A stretch of 64,000 bases of DNA, taken from contig NZ_CP186485.1 in the NCBI RefSeq assembly GCF_049348705.1, positions 1,550,001-1,614,000 of the forward strand, read 5' to 3'. A program made the position numbers and the translations under genes. Under the pieces are notes generated by a model. It was not told where the DNA came from. It ran no database searches and saw only the letters and a list, made by a program, of their open reading frames with translations. This DNA comes from Paracoxiella cheracis (lineage in GTDB: Bacteria > Pseudomonadota > Gammaproteobacteria > Coxiellales > Coxiellaceae). Positions within the stretch are counted from its first letter, which is position 1; each line of letters opens with the position of its first letter. Shown one piece after another: positions 53,593 to 62,770 of this stretch.

Positions 53593-54880
53593 GATGACAA
53601 TCTCCACAACACTGTTTTACCGCCAATTGATTCACAACGTGGCGATTGAGTTTTTCAGCAATCGCGGGTTGTCGAATTTGTTCTAGTATTTCGTTAGCAA
53701 ATGCACACGTCAATAAATGATGCGCCATATCATCGTCAATACCACGGCTGCGCAAATAAAATAATGCCTGCTCATCAAGCCGACCTACCGTTGCTCCATG
53801 GGCGCATTGCACATCATCAGCATAAATCTCCAACTCAGGCTTGGCATCAATTTCAGCGTGGGCAGATAATAATAAATTTTGATTGGATTGTAGTGCTTTA
53901 GTTTTTATCGCATCTTCATGCACGATAACACGGCCATTAAACACCGCGCGAGATTTACCATCGATAATGCCTTTATAATTTTGCTCACTTGAACAGTGCG
54001 GCACACGATGATCAATGCGGCTGTGATTATCGATATGGCGCTCATTATCCAAATGATACAACCCCAACAAACGGCATTGCGAGCCTGCTTCGTTCAGCGA
54101 ATAATTTAAATCATCGCGACTCAAAGACGCACCGGTTGCAATCGTTGTTGTTGAAACAACACTATCTTTTTGCTGGCAAATAATCGTATTGGCAATGTGA
54201 AAAGCCTGTTTTGCCTCATTTTGCAGCTTAAAATGTTGCACTCGCGCATTTTGCGCAGCAGATATCTGCGTCACCACATTATTAAAATAAGCGGCACTTG
54301 TCTGGCCAACATATTCTTCAAAAAAAGTAACCTCACTATTTTCGCCCACATCGATAAAATGACGCGGATGATTCATGAGTTGTCGATCATCCGTTTGCAA
54401 ATAGATTAAATGAATAGGATGTTCGATATAATTATTTTTCGGGATCGATAGATATAATCCATCGGTCATCAACGCCGCATTTAAAGCCGAAAACGGTGTT
54501 TGATACTGCGCAGGAATCTGCAACGCTTGATTAACCGTGCTTACAGTGACCGCGGTTGGCAAATTGTTTACTGTTGAAAGCACTGGCGCATAACGCCCGT
54601 TCACAAACACAATAATATGAGGTGATTCGATTTTTAGAGGACGAATATCCACATCACTAGAAACTTCGTGTGATAACGTGAAGGCTTGTTTTGCAATGGC
54701 AGAAACATCGGTATATTTCCAATCCTCTACTTTGCGATTCGGAAACCCTTGCTTTATAAACTCTTGTAATTGCGCATGTTGCCAATCGGTAAATTCAACG
54801 TGACGATTAGCGCTATTTGCAGCTTGCATCGCTTGCAAAGTAGCGAATTCCCACGCTTGATTGACGATAGATTCTCTCAT
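53579..54880 (-). CDS. sufD: SufD, scaffold subunit
   Basis: 433 aa. SufBD core with QNYKGIIDGKSRAVFNGRVI, QSNQNLLLSAHAEIDAKPEL, and ADDVQCAHGATVGRLDEQAL. Forms the SufBC2D complex. Overlaps sufC by 4 bp. The C-terminus ends with KQCCGDCHHEKI, a Cys/His cluster not general in SufD. Confidence 0.95.
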   Translation of the reverse strand: MRESIVNQAWEFATLQAMQAANSANRHVEFTDWQHAQLQEFIKQGFPNRKVEDWKYTDVSAIAKQAFTLSHEVSSDVDIRPLKIESPHIIVFVNGRYAPVLSTVNNLPTAVTVSTVNQALQIPAQYQTPFSALNAALMTDGLYLSIPKNNYIEHPIHLIYLQTDDRQLMNHPRHFIDVGENSEVTFFEEYVGQTSAAYFNNVVTQISAAQNARVQHFKLQNEAKQAFHIANTIICQQKDSVVSTTTIATGASLSRDDLNYSLNEAGSQCRLLGLYHLDNERHIDNHSRIDHRVPHCSSEQNYKGIIDGKSRAVFNGRVIVHEDAIKTKALQSNQNLLLSAHAEIDAKPELEIYADDVQCAHGATVGRLDEQALFYLRSRGIDDDMAHHLLTCAFANEILEQIRQPAIAEKLNRHVVNQLAVKQCCGDCHHEKI

Positions 54881-55638
54881 TGCACCTCCAAGGTGACTTC
54901 ATCCATCAACCAACCATAACCTTGTTTTTCTAATTCTAAGGCTAACGATTTATCGCCTGATTTTACGATTTGACCATTCACCAATACATGCACAAAATCA
55001 GGTTGAATATAATTCAACAAGCGTTGATAGTGGGTAATCACAATGATTGCTCGCTTTTCATCGCGCAATTGATTGACACCATTGGCAACTGTTTGCAGCG
55101 CGTCGATATCCAATCCAGAATCTGTTTCATCTAAAATAGCAAGCTTCGGCTCTAACAATAACATCTGTAAAATTTCATTACGCTTTTTTTCACCGCCTGA
55201 AAATCCTTCATTGACCGAGCGTTTTAAAAATTTTTCATCCATGCCGACTGATCCCAATTTTTCTTTGACGAGCGCCATAAAATCTAGTGCGTCCAGTTCC
55301 GACTCACCACGTTTTTTTCTGATGCTGTTGAACGCCGTTTTCAAAAAATATAAATTATTAACGCCGGGAATTTCGACAGGATATTGAAATGCTAAAAACA
55401 AGCCTTTCGCCGCACGATCTTCTGGTGCTAGCGATAATAAATCGTTTCCATCAAAGTCCACATGCCCTTCCGTCACTTCATAGCCGTCTCGACCCGTTAA
55501 AATAGAAGCGAACGTACTTTTACCCGAACCATTTGGCCCCATGATGGCATGCACTTCACCTGGATTGACTGAAATATTCAAACCACGAAGAATTTCATTA
55601 TTTTCAACACGTGCATGTAAATTTTTAATCGTTAACAT
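54877..55638 (-). CDS. sufC: SufC, ABC-type ATPase
   Basis: 253 aa. Walker A IMGPNGSGKSTFASILTG, signature EGFSGGEKKRNEIL, Walker B LAILDETDSGLDIDAL, H-loop VITHYQRLL. Powers conformational change in SufBCD. Intact. Confidence 0.96.
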   Translation of the reverse strand: MLTIKNLHARVENNEILRGLNISVNPGEVHAIMGPNGSGKSTFASILTGRDGYEVTEGHVDFDGNDLLSLAPEDRAAKGLFLAFQYPVEIPGVNNLYFLKTAFNSIRKKRGESELDALDFMALVKEKLGSVGMDEKFLKRSVNEGFSGGEKKRNEILQMLLLEPKLAILDETDSGLDIDALQTVANGVNQLRDEKRAIIVITHYQRLLNYIQPDFVHVLVNGQIVKSGDKSLALELEKQGYGWLMDEVTLEVQ

Positions 55639-55658
55639 TGTTTCTTCTCCAAAGGACC

Positions 55659-57107
55659 TTACCCTACGCTTCCTTCCAAGCTCACTTCCATTAATTTTTG
55701 TGCTTCAACCGCAAATTCCATCGGCAATTCTTGAAAAACTTGTTTACAAAAACCATTCACAATCATCGACACCGCATCTTCTTCAGAAATACCGCGCTGA
55801 CGACAATAAAATAACTGGTCTTCCCCAATTTTTGATGTCGTGGCTTCGTGCTCAATACGCGCCGTGGGATTGCTCGCCTCAATGTAAGGAAATGTATGAG
55901 CACCACAACGATTGCTTAATAATAACGAATCACACTGACTGTAATTACGCGCATTTTCAGCACCGGGCGCCACTCGCACCAAACCACGATAGCTATTTTG
56001 ACCTTGCCCTGCTGAAATACCTTTTGAAATAATCGTGCTCTTCGTATTTTTTCCGATGTGAATCATTTTCGTGCCGGTATCGGCCTGCTGAAAATTATTC
56101 GTTAGCGCTACCGAATAAAACTCTCCAACGGAGTTATCACCCTGTAAAATAACGCTTGGATATTTCCACGTTATCGCTGATCCTGTTTCAATTTGCGTCC
56201 ATGATATTTTAGAATTAACGCCGCGACAAGCACCGCGCTTTGTCACAAAATTATAAATACCACCTTTACCCTTTTCATCGCCCGGATACCAATTTTGCAC
56301 CGTCGAATATTTAATTTGAGCATTATTGAGCGCAACCAATTCGACAACTGCCGCGTGTAACTGATTTTCATCGCGCATGGGTGCAGTACAACCTTCCAAA
56401 TAACTCACATAACTGCCTTCATCTGCGATAATTAACGTTCGTTCAAATTGACCCGTGTTTGCCGCATTAATTCTAAAATAAGTCGATAATTCCATCGGGC
56501 AACGTACACCTTTTGGAATATAGACAAACGAACCATCGCTAAACACTGCTGAGTTTAATGTCGCAAAAAAATTATCGCGATACGGAACAACACTTCCTAA
56601 ATATTTTTCGACTAATTCAGGGTGCTTTTGCACCGCTTCTGAAAACGAACAAAAGATAACGCCCGCCTCAGATAGTTTTTCTTTAAATGTAGTTGCGACC
56701 GAAACGCTATCAAACACCGCATCCACCGCAACACCGGCTAAACGTTCACGCTCGTGCAACGGAATACCGAGTTTATCGTAGGTTTCGAGTAACTTTGGAT
56801 CGACTTCGTCTAAACTTTTTGGCGCATCTTTTTTCGATTTAGGTGCTGCATAATAACTAATTACTTGATAGTCGATCGGCGCGCAATTAACGTGTGCCCA
56901 ACGCGGGGCTGCCATCGTTAACCAATGACGATACGCACGCAATCGCCAATCTAACATAAATTGTGGCTCATTTTTTTTCGCAGAAATGTGGCGAATCACG
57001 TCTTCATTTAAACCTGGTGGCAGTACATCAGATTCAATGTCGGTCACAAAACCATGTTCGTACGTTTTGTTGACGATTTTATCTAAATATTTATCCTGAC
57101 GCTGCAT
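55659..57107 (-). CDS. sufB: SufB, scaffold subunit
   Basis: 482 aa. SufB motifs: AFCSFSEAVQKHP-like IFCSFSEAVQKHPELVEKYL, VPYRDNFFATLNSAVFSDGS, GGIYNFVTKRGACRGVNSKI, NYSQCDSLLLSNRCGAHTFP with the functional Cys, and IEHEATTSKIGEDQLFYCRQ. Assembles the Fe-S cluster with SufC and SufD. 2 bp after sufR. Confidence 0.96.
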   Translation of the reverse strand: MQRQDKYLDKIVNKTYEHGFVTDIESDVLPPGLNEDVIRHISAKKNEPQFMLDWRLRAYRHWLTMAAPRWAHVNCAPIDYQVISYYAAPKSKKDAPKSLDEVDPKLLETYDKLGIPLHERERLAGVAVDAVFDSVSVATTFKEKLSEAGVIFCSFSEAVQKHPELVEKYLGSVVPYRDNFFATLNSAVFSDGSFVYIPKGVRCPMELSTYFRINAANTGQFERTLIIADEGSYVSYLEGCTAPMRDENQLHAAVVELVALNNAQIKYSTVQNWYPGDEKGKGGIYNFVTKRGACRGVNSKISWTQIETGSAITWKYPSVILQGDNSVGEFYSVALTNNFQQADTGTKMIHIGKNTKSTIISKGISAGQGQNSYRGLVRVAPGAENARNYSQCDSLLLSNRCGAHTFPYIEASNPTARIEHEATTSKIGEDQLFYCRQRGISEEDAVSMIVNGFCKQVFQELPMEFAVEAQKLMEVSLEGSVG

Positions 57108-57108
57108 G

Positions 57109-57567
57109 TTATTCTGTCCTCACTTTCTTTGTTTCCTTTAATTCACGAAATCGTAGCGGCTCCGCTAATGGGCGATTCATGTCTGCTAAACTCAGACTAT
57201 CTAGAGCGTTAAATACAACGCGATTAATCACCTGCCAATTCCCGCGCAACTCACACACATCACCCCGCGTACAACAGTCTTCTTCTTTACTGCATTCAGT
57301 CATTGCCGGTCGACCATCGATAGCCGTGATGATTTCCGCCAAACTAATCGCTTCAGGATGATTCAACAGTTGATAACCGCCATTCACACCTCGCACCGAG
57401 TTGACCAAGCTCGATTCGTTGAGAAGTTTGAGGATTTTACTGACAGTCGGCGCTGAAATGCGTGTTTCAGCGGCAATCTGAGTAGCACTGAAATGTCCCC
57501 TAGATTTTGACGCCAAAAAACTCATGATGACCGTCGCATAGTCCGCTAATCTACTGATTTTAAGCAT
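57109..57567 (-). CDS. sufR: Rrf2-family Fe-S regulator of the suf operon
   Basis: 152 aa. N-terminal winged helix (MLKISRLADYATVIMSFLAS ... LVNSVRGVNGGYQLLNHP), and three cysteines for an Fe-S cluster in TECSKEEDCCTRGDVCELRG. Of the SUF-associated Rrf2 (IscR-like) type. First gene of sufR-B-C-D-S-U-A-T, so autoregulation through the palindrome 42 bp upstream is expected. Intact. Confidence 0.93.
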   Translation of the reverse strand: MLKISRLADYATVIMSFLASKSRGHFSATQIAAETRISAPTVSKILKLLNESSLVNSVRGVNGGYQLLNHPEAISLAEIITAIDGRPAMTECSKEEDCCTRGDVCELRGNWQVINRVVFNALDSLSLADMNRPLAEPLRFRELKETKKVRTE

Positions 57568-57608
57568 ATTTTACCTCGTAACACAGAGCGCGAATGCTTA
57601 TAGGAATA

Positions 57609-57633
57609 ATATAGTACCACAGTTGTACTATAT
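57609..57633. promoter_or_regulatory. Probable Rrf2 operator of the suf operon
   Basis: Perfect 9-bp inverted repeat ATATAGTAC (7 nt) GTACTATAT, centred 54 bp before the sufR start. The ATAGTAC/GTACTAT arms resemble type-1 IscR sites. TATATT-like sequence overlapping it on the minus strand could be the -10 box. Confidence 0.7.
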
Positions 57634-57652
57634 CGCAACGCCCCCTCTTCCC

Positions 57653-57682
57653 TTCAATTGCTTGCTAATACGAGAAGGGGTT
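57653..57682. repeat. Left arm of a long palindrome split by ISf copy 2
   Basis: TTCAATTGC and GAGAAGGGGTT here pair with AACCCCTTCTC and GCAATTGAA at 61502-61527. Without ISf they would form an imperfect hairpin whose loop held the ISf target CTTTCA. Confidence 0.7.
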
Positions 57683-58043
57683 TGTCTTTCATTGGACTTT
57701 GGATAAATTTATAAAAATAATTAAAAATTGCTTGACATAGAAACCGAAAAAAAATTTTACGTTGTAAACAACGTTTGTTCGAAAAAATAAAATAAGGAAC
57801 AAACGATGTTAGCGACAGAAAAACTAAAACAATTCCGTACATTCCTCTACAACATCTTCCCCGCGCGACGCGATGCCAATATGAATTTACTCGATGCCCT
57901 TTCAAGCCATGGCCATCGCTGCAAAACACCCATAGAATTATGTGAATCGCCATACTTTGAACGTGAATACAGTAGTATTACCGATGCGATTAGCGATGGT
58001 TTGTCGGTAGCAAATTGTTGGGATAGCATGATGAAAATACAAT

Positions 58044-59055
58044 AACCTCAGTTCTGGATAACTGCGTATAAATTATTCTTTATATTGTTGGTTTTTATTC
58101 CTGGTTTGTTTGGTCGCCAAGAATAGGCAATTAGCGCTGCAAGGGTATTGACTAAAAAATTAATCGGACTACGATGACGCGAATGCTCAACATGATACAA
58201 GTTTTTCAACTGATCGATAATCGTTTCTACGATGCCACGTTGTTTTAGGAAAAACTTTTCAAATGCAGAAAGCATTTTGTTCTTCATATTTTTACGGACT
58301 TTTGTCACAAATTTTAAATCGTGTTTTGCCAAATCGTCCGCAAGATCTTTTCCAAGATACCCTTTATCGCCAGCGCCCAACCCCTTTAAATTAGCCATTA
58401 ATTTTCTAACAACAGCGCGATCATCCACGTTCCCTTTCGTTAAACAAAAACGGATTAATTCCCCTTGATGATTAATCACAATATGTAGTTTAAAGCCGTA
58501 AACCCAGCCCATTGTGCTTTTACTGCGTTTAGCAATGCCTTTGAAAACCTTGTTTCGATAAATTCGTTTATTGTGGCATACGCGTAGTGTAGTTGAGTCA
58601 ATATAATACAATCCCGTGTGTTTGCCCTTTCTCGAAAGCAAATAGGCGGCGAGCATCATTAGCGCTGCTGATTGGCAGGCGACAAAACGTGTGTAACTCA
58701 GCGCCGTAGGAAAATACTTCTTCATGTCTTGTAAAACACATCCACAATAAAAATCCTTAAATGTGCGATAGTGACTCATTTGAAACAACACAATGATGGT
58801 GCCAATTTCAGACAAGCTCATTTGCATCGCTCGATCTCGTTTTCTGTCTGGGTTCGGTAGCAAATACTTTGATTGACCTTTCAAATAATCCTTGCAAAAA
58901 TCATCCATATCACAAAAAATCTCCGTGACCGGTGCCAACATGATTAACTCCTGTTACATTATTTAGCTGTAATTTTGGAGCTAAATTTTAGCGGTTCCGG
59001 TCTTTTTTTCAATTATTTCATTCACTTATTCCTTTTCTTATACAGAACTCAGGTT
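58044..59055 (-). mobile_element. ISe copy 2 (IS982-like, 1012 bp)
   Basis: Complete copy, same length as copy 1. Left end AACCTCAGTTCTGGATA at 58044; inner end at 59055 abuts ISa DNA rather than a target duplication. The 5-bp duplication of this insertion, ACAAT, is at 58039-58043 and 60120-60124, beyond the second ISe end. Confidence 0.92.
58048..58941 (-). CDS. ISe transposase (IS982 family)
   Basis: 297 aa, identical to the copy at 35243-36136, with the DDE motifs (YIDSTTLRV, GDKGYLG, IVETIIDQLKN). Intact. Confidence 0.9.
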   Translation of the reverse strand: MLAPVTEIFCDMDDFCKDYLKGQSKYLLPNPDRKRDRAMQMSLSEIGTIIVLFQMSHYRTFKDFYCGCVLQDMKKYFPTALSYTRFVACQSAALMMLAAYLLSRKGKHTGLYYIDSTTLRVCHNKRIYRNKVFKGIAKRSKSTMGWVYGFKLHIVINHQGELIRFCLTKGNVDDRAVVRKLMANLKGLGAGDKGYLGKDLADDLAKHDLKFVTKVRKNMKNKMLSAFEKFFLKQRGIVETIIDQLKNLYHVEHSRHRSPINFLVNTLAALIAYSWRPNKPGIKTNNIKNNLYAVIQN

Positions 59056-59809
59056 AGTTTATCTAATTCTTTTTCTTGTGCCAAATGCTTTGCATCAAGA
59101 AAAGTTTGCATGGGTGTTTTTCCATAACAACGCTCGCCGGAATGGGGCCTGACCTCATTATATGTTTTGATCCACGCATCAACGTCTTGTTGTAATTCCT
59201 CTAGGGAACGATATATTTTTTTTCGAAAAGCAACATCATACGATGCGCGCCATGGAGAGCGAAGCGAAGGCGCGTATTCCGCGGTAGGCTCGGATTTTTT
59301 GCCGAGCGTAAGCGACTGCAAAAAATCTTTACGAGCCGTCAAGTCATTTGAGAGCCCGTGCGTAGTCGAGCCGTGAGGTCGCGGAGCGCGGGCGACGAGG
59401 ACGTCCGCGGCTATTTAAGTTGTCGCGTATTGCGAGTCGATTATTGACAGGGATGGCAATAATCTATCACGAGCATCGCGACACGCTTGAAATTCTTGTT
59501 TAATCGTTTTATGAAAACGTTCACAAATACCATTGGTCTGCGGAGAACGTGCGCGTGTTTTCGAATGGTCAATGTCTTCAACTGCTAAATAAAGTTGATA
59601 GGCGTGGTTCTCAATTTTTCCACAATATTCCGCCCCGCGATCCGTGAGCATACGCAGCAATCGGATACCTTGCTCATTAAACCATGGCAATACACGTTCA
59701 TTTAATAAATGAGCTGCCGTCATCGCTGTTTTCTCCGTGTATAACTTGGCAAAAGCGATTCTGCTATAGGTATCGACAAAAGTCTGCTCATAAATACGGC
59801 CAACACCCT
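59056..59809 (-). pseudogene. ISa fragment (transposase C-terminal half) carrying R6
   Basis: Positions 59056-59240 and 59490-59809 match ISa transposase codons from about GVGRIYEQ to LAQEKELDKL; both ISa ends are missing. R6 is inserted between QEF and YDVAFRKK codons with an exact, duplication-free junction. Confidence 0.88.
59241..59489 (-). repeat. R element R6 (249 bp, complete)
   Basis: Reverse orientation, nearly identical to R5. The ISa sequence CAACATCATA / AAATTCTTG on either side is continuous in complete ISa copies, so exactly 249 bp were added and nothing duplicated or lost. Confidence 0.93.
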
Positions 59810-60058
59810 CGATGCGCGCCATGGAGAGCGAAGCGAAGGGGCGTATTCCGCGGCAGGCTGGGATTTTTTGCCGAGCGTAAGCGACTGCAAAAAATCTTTA
59901 CGAGCCGTCGAGTCAGTTTAGAGCCCGTGGGTAGTCGAGCCGTGAGGTCGCGGAGCGCGGGTGAGGAGGACGTCCGCGGTTATTTAAGTTGTCGCGTATT
60001 GCGAGTCGATTATTGACAGGGATGGCAATAATCTATCACGAGCATCGCGACACGCTTG
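59810..60058 (-). repeat. R element R7 (249 bp) at an ISa/ISe junction
   Basis: Same ends and length as R5/R6, with more base differences inside. Its left neighbour is ISa, its right neighbour an ISe end, so it marks a recombination junction. Confidence 0.9.
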
Positions 60059-60119
60059 CCAGGAATAAAAACCAACAATATAAAGAATAATTTATACGCA
60101 GTTATCCAGAACTGAGGTT
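60059..60119 (+). mobile_element. ISe end fragment (61 bp), inverted
   Basis: Reverse complement of the first 61 bp of ISe, ending CCAGAACTGAGGTT. With ISe copy 2 it forms the second outer end of a composite unit flanked by ACAAT. Confidence 0.9.
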
Positions 60120-61606
60120 ACAATATGAACATGTGAGTCATAGCGATGACCGTGTGATCATTATTGCGGATACGACACCACAGTCGCGTCAAAGTGCACA
60201 CTGTGTTGAAGATCGCCATGTGGTTTACAGCCCTAATCCAGCACCGGGTAACAAACCGATTACCATTGGACATGAATATTCAACGGTATCACTATTGCCC
60301 AATGATGGTGCAGCTCAAGAAAAGCATTGGTTAGTTCCACTGGATACGAGGCGCGTTAAAAGCGATGAAAAAGGCAATGTAGTTGGGATGCAGCAAATTA
60401 ACCGTTGTATTGCAGACTTAGCGCTTACTCATAAATTGGTGGTTAGCGTGGCTGATTCAAAATATGGTACAGAAGCTTGCCGTAAACTGGTTAGCGAAAA
60501 TCCCAATTGGGTACATCTTTTCCGTTTTAACAGTACCCGTAATGTTTTCGCGCCCGCATCAATAGAAGATAATACCTCAGGAAGTATAAAACGCTATGGT
60601 GATGCGATGAAACTAAACGACAGCACGACTCACCGTGAATCCGATGAGATTGTGCAGCAACCCATTACAACCCGCAGTGGCAAAACTTACCAATTGGAGA
60701 TTAAAATATGGCGTGACCAATTACTGCGTGGTTCAAAGCAATTTAAAGGATATGAGCATCCTGTTACTGTTGTGCAATTGGTTGCGGTTGATGCTAACGG
60801 TAAATCTTTATATAAAAATCCACTCTGGTTAGGACTCGCTGGTGAACGACGTAATGAAATCACAGCATTAGAAGCGTATCACTATTACGATAGACGCTAT
60901 GACATTGAACACTACTTTCGTTTTGGTAAAGACAAACTGTTATTTGACCGATACCAAACACCGGATGTTAAGCACGAAGAAGATTGGTGGCGGATGACAG
61001 CATTAGCGTATACGCAACTTTATCTAGCGAGGAATCTTGCCCCGATTTTACCGAAAAAATGGGAGCGGTATTTGCCGAGCTTCCAAGTGGATAACGAAAA
61101 ACCATCAATAACTGCGACCCCTTCACAAACGCAACGGGGTTTTTCTACGGTGCTTGATACCGTTGGCACGCCTGCTAATCTCTGCAAACCACGCGGTAAT
61201 CCGCAAGGCAGAACCAAAGGTGATACGCAGGGGAAACGCACGCGACATCCTGCTATTTTCAAAAATAGCAACTCAAAAATTAAAACGATTCAGAGGACTG
61301 AAGAAAAGACGCAAAACTCAGACCCTGAAAAAATAGAGGATTTGATTGGGATAGTAAAATCATGGTTGGATAAAATAAATTTTACACCTGAGAAATTCTA
61401 CGAATTGCTGCAAAAAACAGCTTAAGATTTAGAAACTCACATTTTTTGATTATTGTCCTAACTGGCAAGGGATTTTATTTATCCAAAGTCCAACTTTCAG
61501 GAACCCCTTCTCTTTGCCGCAATTGAAATCCCTTCTTCCCATTGGAAAGCCCTCAAACTGTTTTTTAAAGCGGAAATTGAGTTAAACTGTGACCTGCTGA
61601 GCAACT

Positions 61607-62770
61607 ATGGAATCACTCATGCCAAAACAAGCACGTTACAAAGCAGCACTTCGCGCTACCATTGTAAACTCGAGCACCCACACGCTGCTTGCAATATTCA
61701 AAATCATCGTGGGTTACTTCGGACACTCTCAAGCCCTCATCGCCGATGGCATCCACTCCTTCTCAGACCTCATCACCGATGCACTCGTGCTATTTGCCGC
61801 TCGCATTGGCGATCAAATGCCCGACAAAGAACACCCTTATGGTCATCGCCGCGTTGAAACAATCGCCGCAATTATTATCTCCATCGTTTTAATTGGCGTT
61901 GCAGCCGGCATTGCTTATGACACGATCCATCATATTCTTGCTAAAAAACACTTATTAAAACCTGACATCTACGTCGTGATCGTCGCGGTCATATCAATCC
62001 TCGCCAACGAAGGGCTCTTTCGATATACATTATATGAAGGCAATAAAATTAACTCTGATTTATTACGCACAAACGCCTGGCATAACCGCAGCGACGTATT
62101 AGTCTCTATCATCGTGTTGGTCAGTGTCGTCGGCACGATGTTTGGAATAACGTATTTAGACTCTATCGGTGCGCTCGTCATTGCCGTGTTGATTTTGAAA
62201 ATGGGCATTAAACTTATCTGGCAAGGCACCAAAGAATTAATCGACACGGGTGTGGATGAAGAAATGCTTCACAACATTACGCAAGCCATTCTCAGCATTC
62301 CCGGTGTCAGAGCCATTCATCAATTGCGCACGCGCTCACACGGTGGCACTATTTTTGCAGACGTGCACATTCAGGTAAGCCCGAATATTAGTGTCTCAGA
62401 AGGCCATTTTATTAGCGAGAAAGTCCATATCTATCTAATTAAAAATTTTCAAGAAATTGATGATGTGACAGTCCACATCGACCCCGAAAATGATGAAACC
62501 AGTATCCCCTCATTAAACTTACCCGATCGTGAAAAAATCAATCGCCTGTTAAAAACACGCTGGGAATGGCTTCCTGGTTACAATAAAATAAATCGCATCT
62601 TGTTGCATTATTTAAACGGTAAACTGTATGTCGAAGTTTACATGCCTTTAACTGTTATTCAAGCGACAACAAACCAACAACAATTGCAAAAAGATTATCA
62701 AGCAGCAGCGAAAGATATTACCGATATTGCTAAAATATCCCTCTATTTTGAAGGCAATACTAATGGATAA
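61607..62770 (+). CDS. Cation diffusion facilitator (FieF/MamM-like)
   Basis: 387 aa. Six membrane helices; metal-site motifs HSFSDLITDALVLFAA (with HxxxD) and AWHNRSDVLVSIIV (HxxxD) in helices 2 and 5; KEHPYGHRRVETIA between; cytoplasmic domain with HQLRTRSHGGTIFADVHIQV and DDVTVHIDPEND. Exports divalent metals such as zinc, iron or manganese. C-terminal 90 residues extend past the usual CDF end (RLLKTRWEWLPGYNKINRIL), an added domain of unknown role. ATG at 61619 (MPKQARYK) is an alternative start. Overlaps sbcB by 8 bp. Confidence 0.92.
   Translation: MESLMPKQARYKAALRATIVNSSTHTLLAIFKIIVGYFGHSQALIADGIHSFSDLITDALVLFAARIGDQMPDKEHPYGHRRVETIAAIIISIVLIGVAAGIAYDTIHHILAKKHLLKPDIYVVIVAVISILANEGLFRYTLYEGNKINSDLLRTNAWHNRSDVLVSIIVLVSVVGTMFGITYLDSIGALVIAVLILKMGIKLIWQGTKELIDTGVDEEMLHNITQAILSIPGVRAIHQLRTRSHGGTIFADVHIQVSPNISVSEGHFISEKVHIYLIKNFQEIDDVTVHIDPENDETSIPSLNLPDREKINRLLKTRWEWLPGYNKINRILLHYLNGKLYVEVYMPLTVIQATTNQQQLQKDYQAAAKDITDIAKISLYFEGNTNG

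Larger units (their letters stand above)
57806..61425 (+). pseudogene. ISf transposase gene interrupted by the composite
   Basis: N-terminal part 57806-58043 and C-terminal part 60120-61425 (the latter has an internal Met at 60133 and could yield a 430 aa product). Rejoined with one ACAAT it gives the same 512 aa protein as copy 1. Confidence 0.75.
57692..61493 (+). mobile_element. ISf copy 2 with a nested ISe-bounded composite
   Basis: Inverted termini TTGGACTTTGGATAAAT, target duplication CTTTCA (57686-57691 and 61494-61499). Subtracting the nested unit (58044-60119, 2076 bp) and its 5-bp duplication leaves 1721 bp, exactly as copy 1. Confidence 0.92.

Noticed and set aside
59684..60016. 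Plus-strand 110-codon open frame
   Set aside because: Runs antisense through the ISa fragment into R7; it is a junction artefact.
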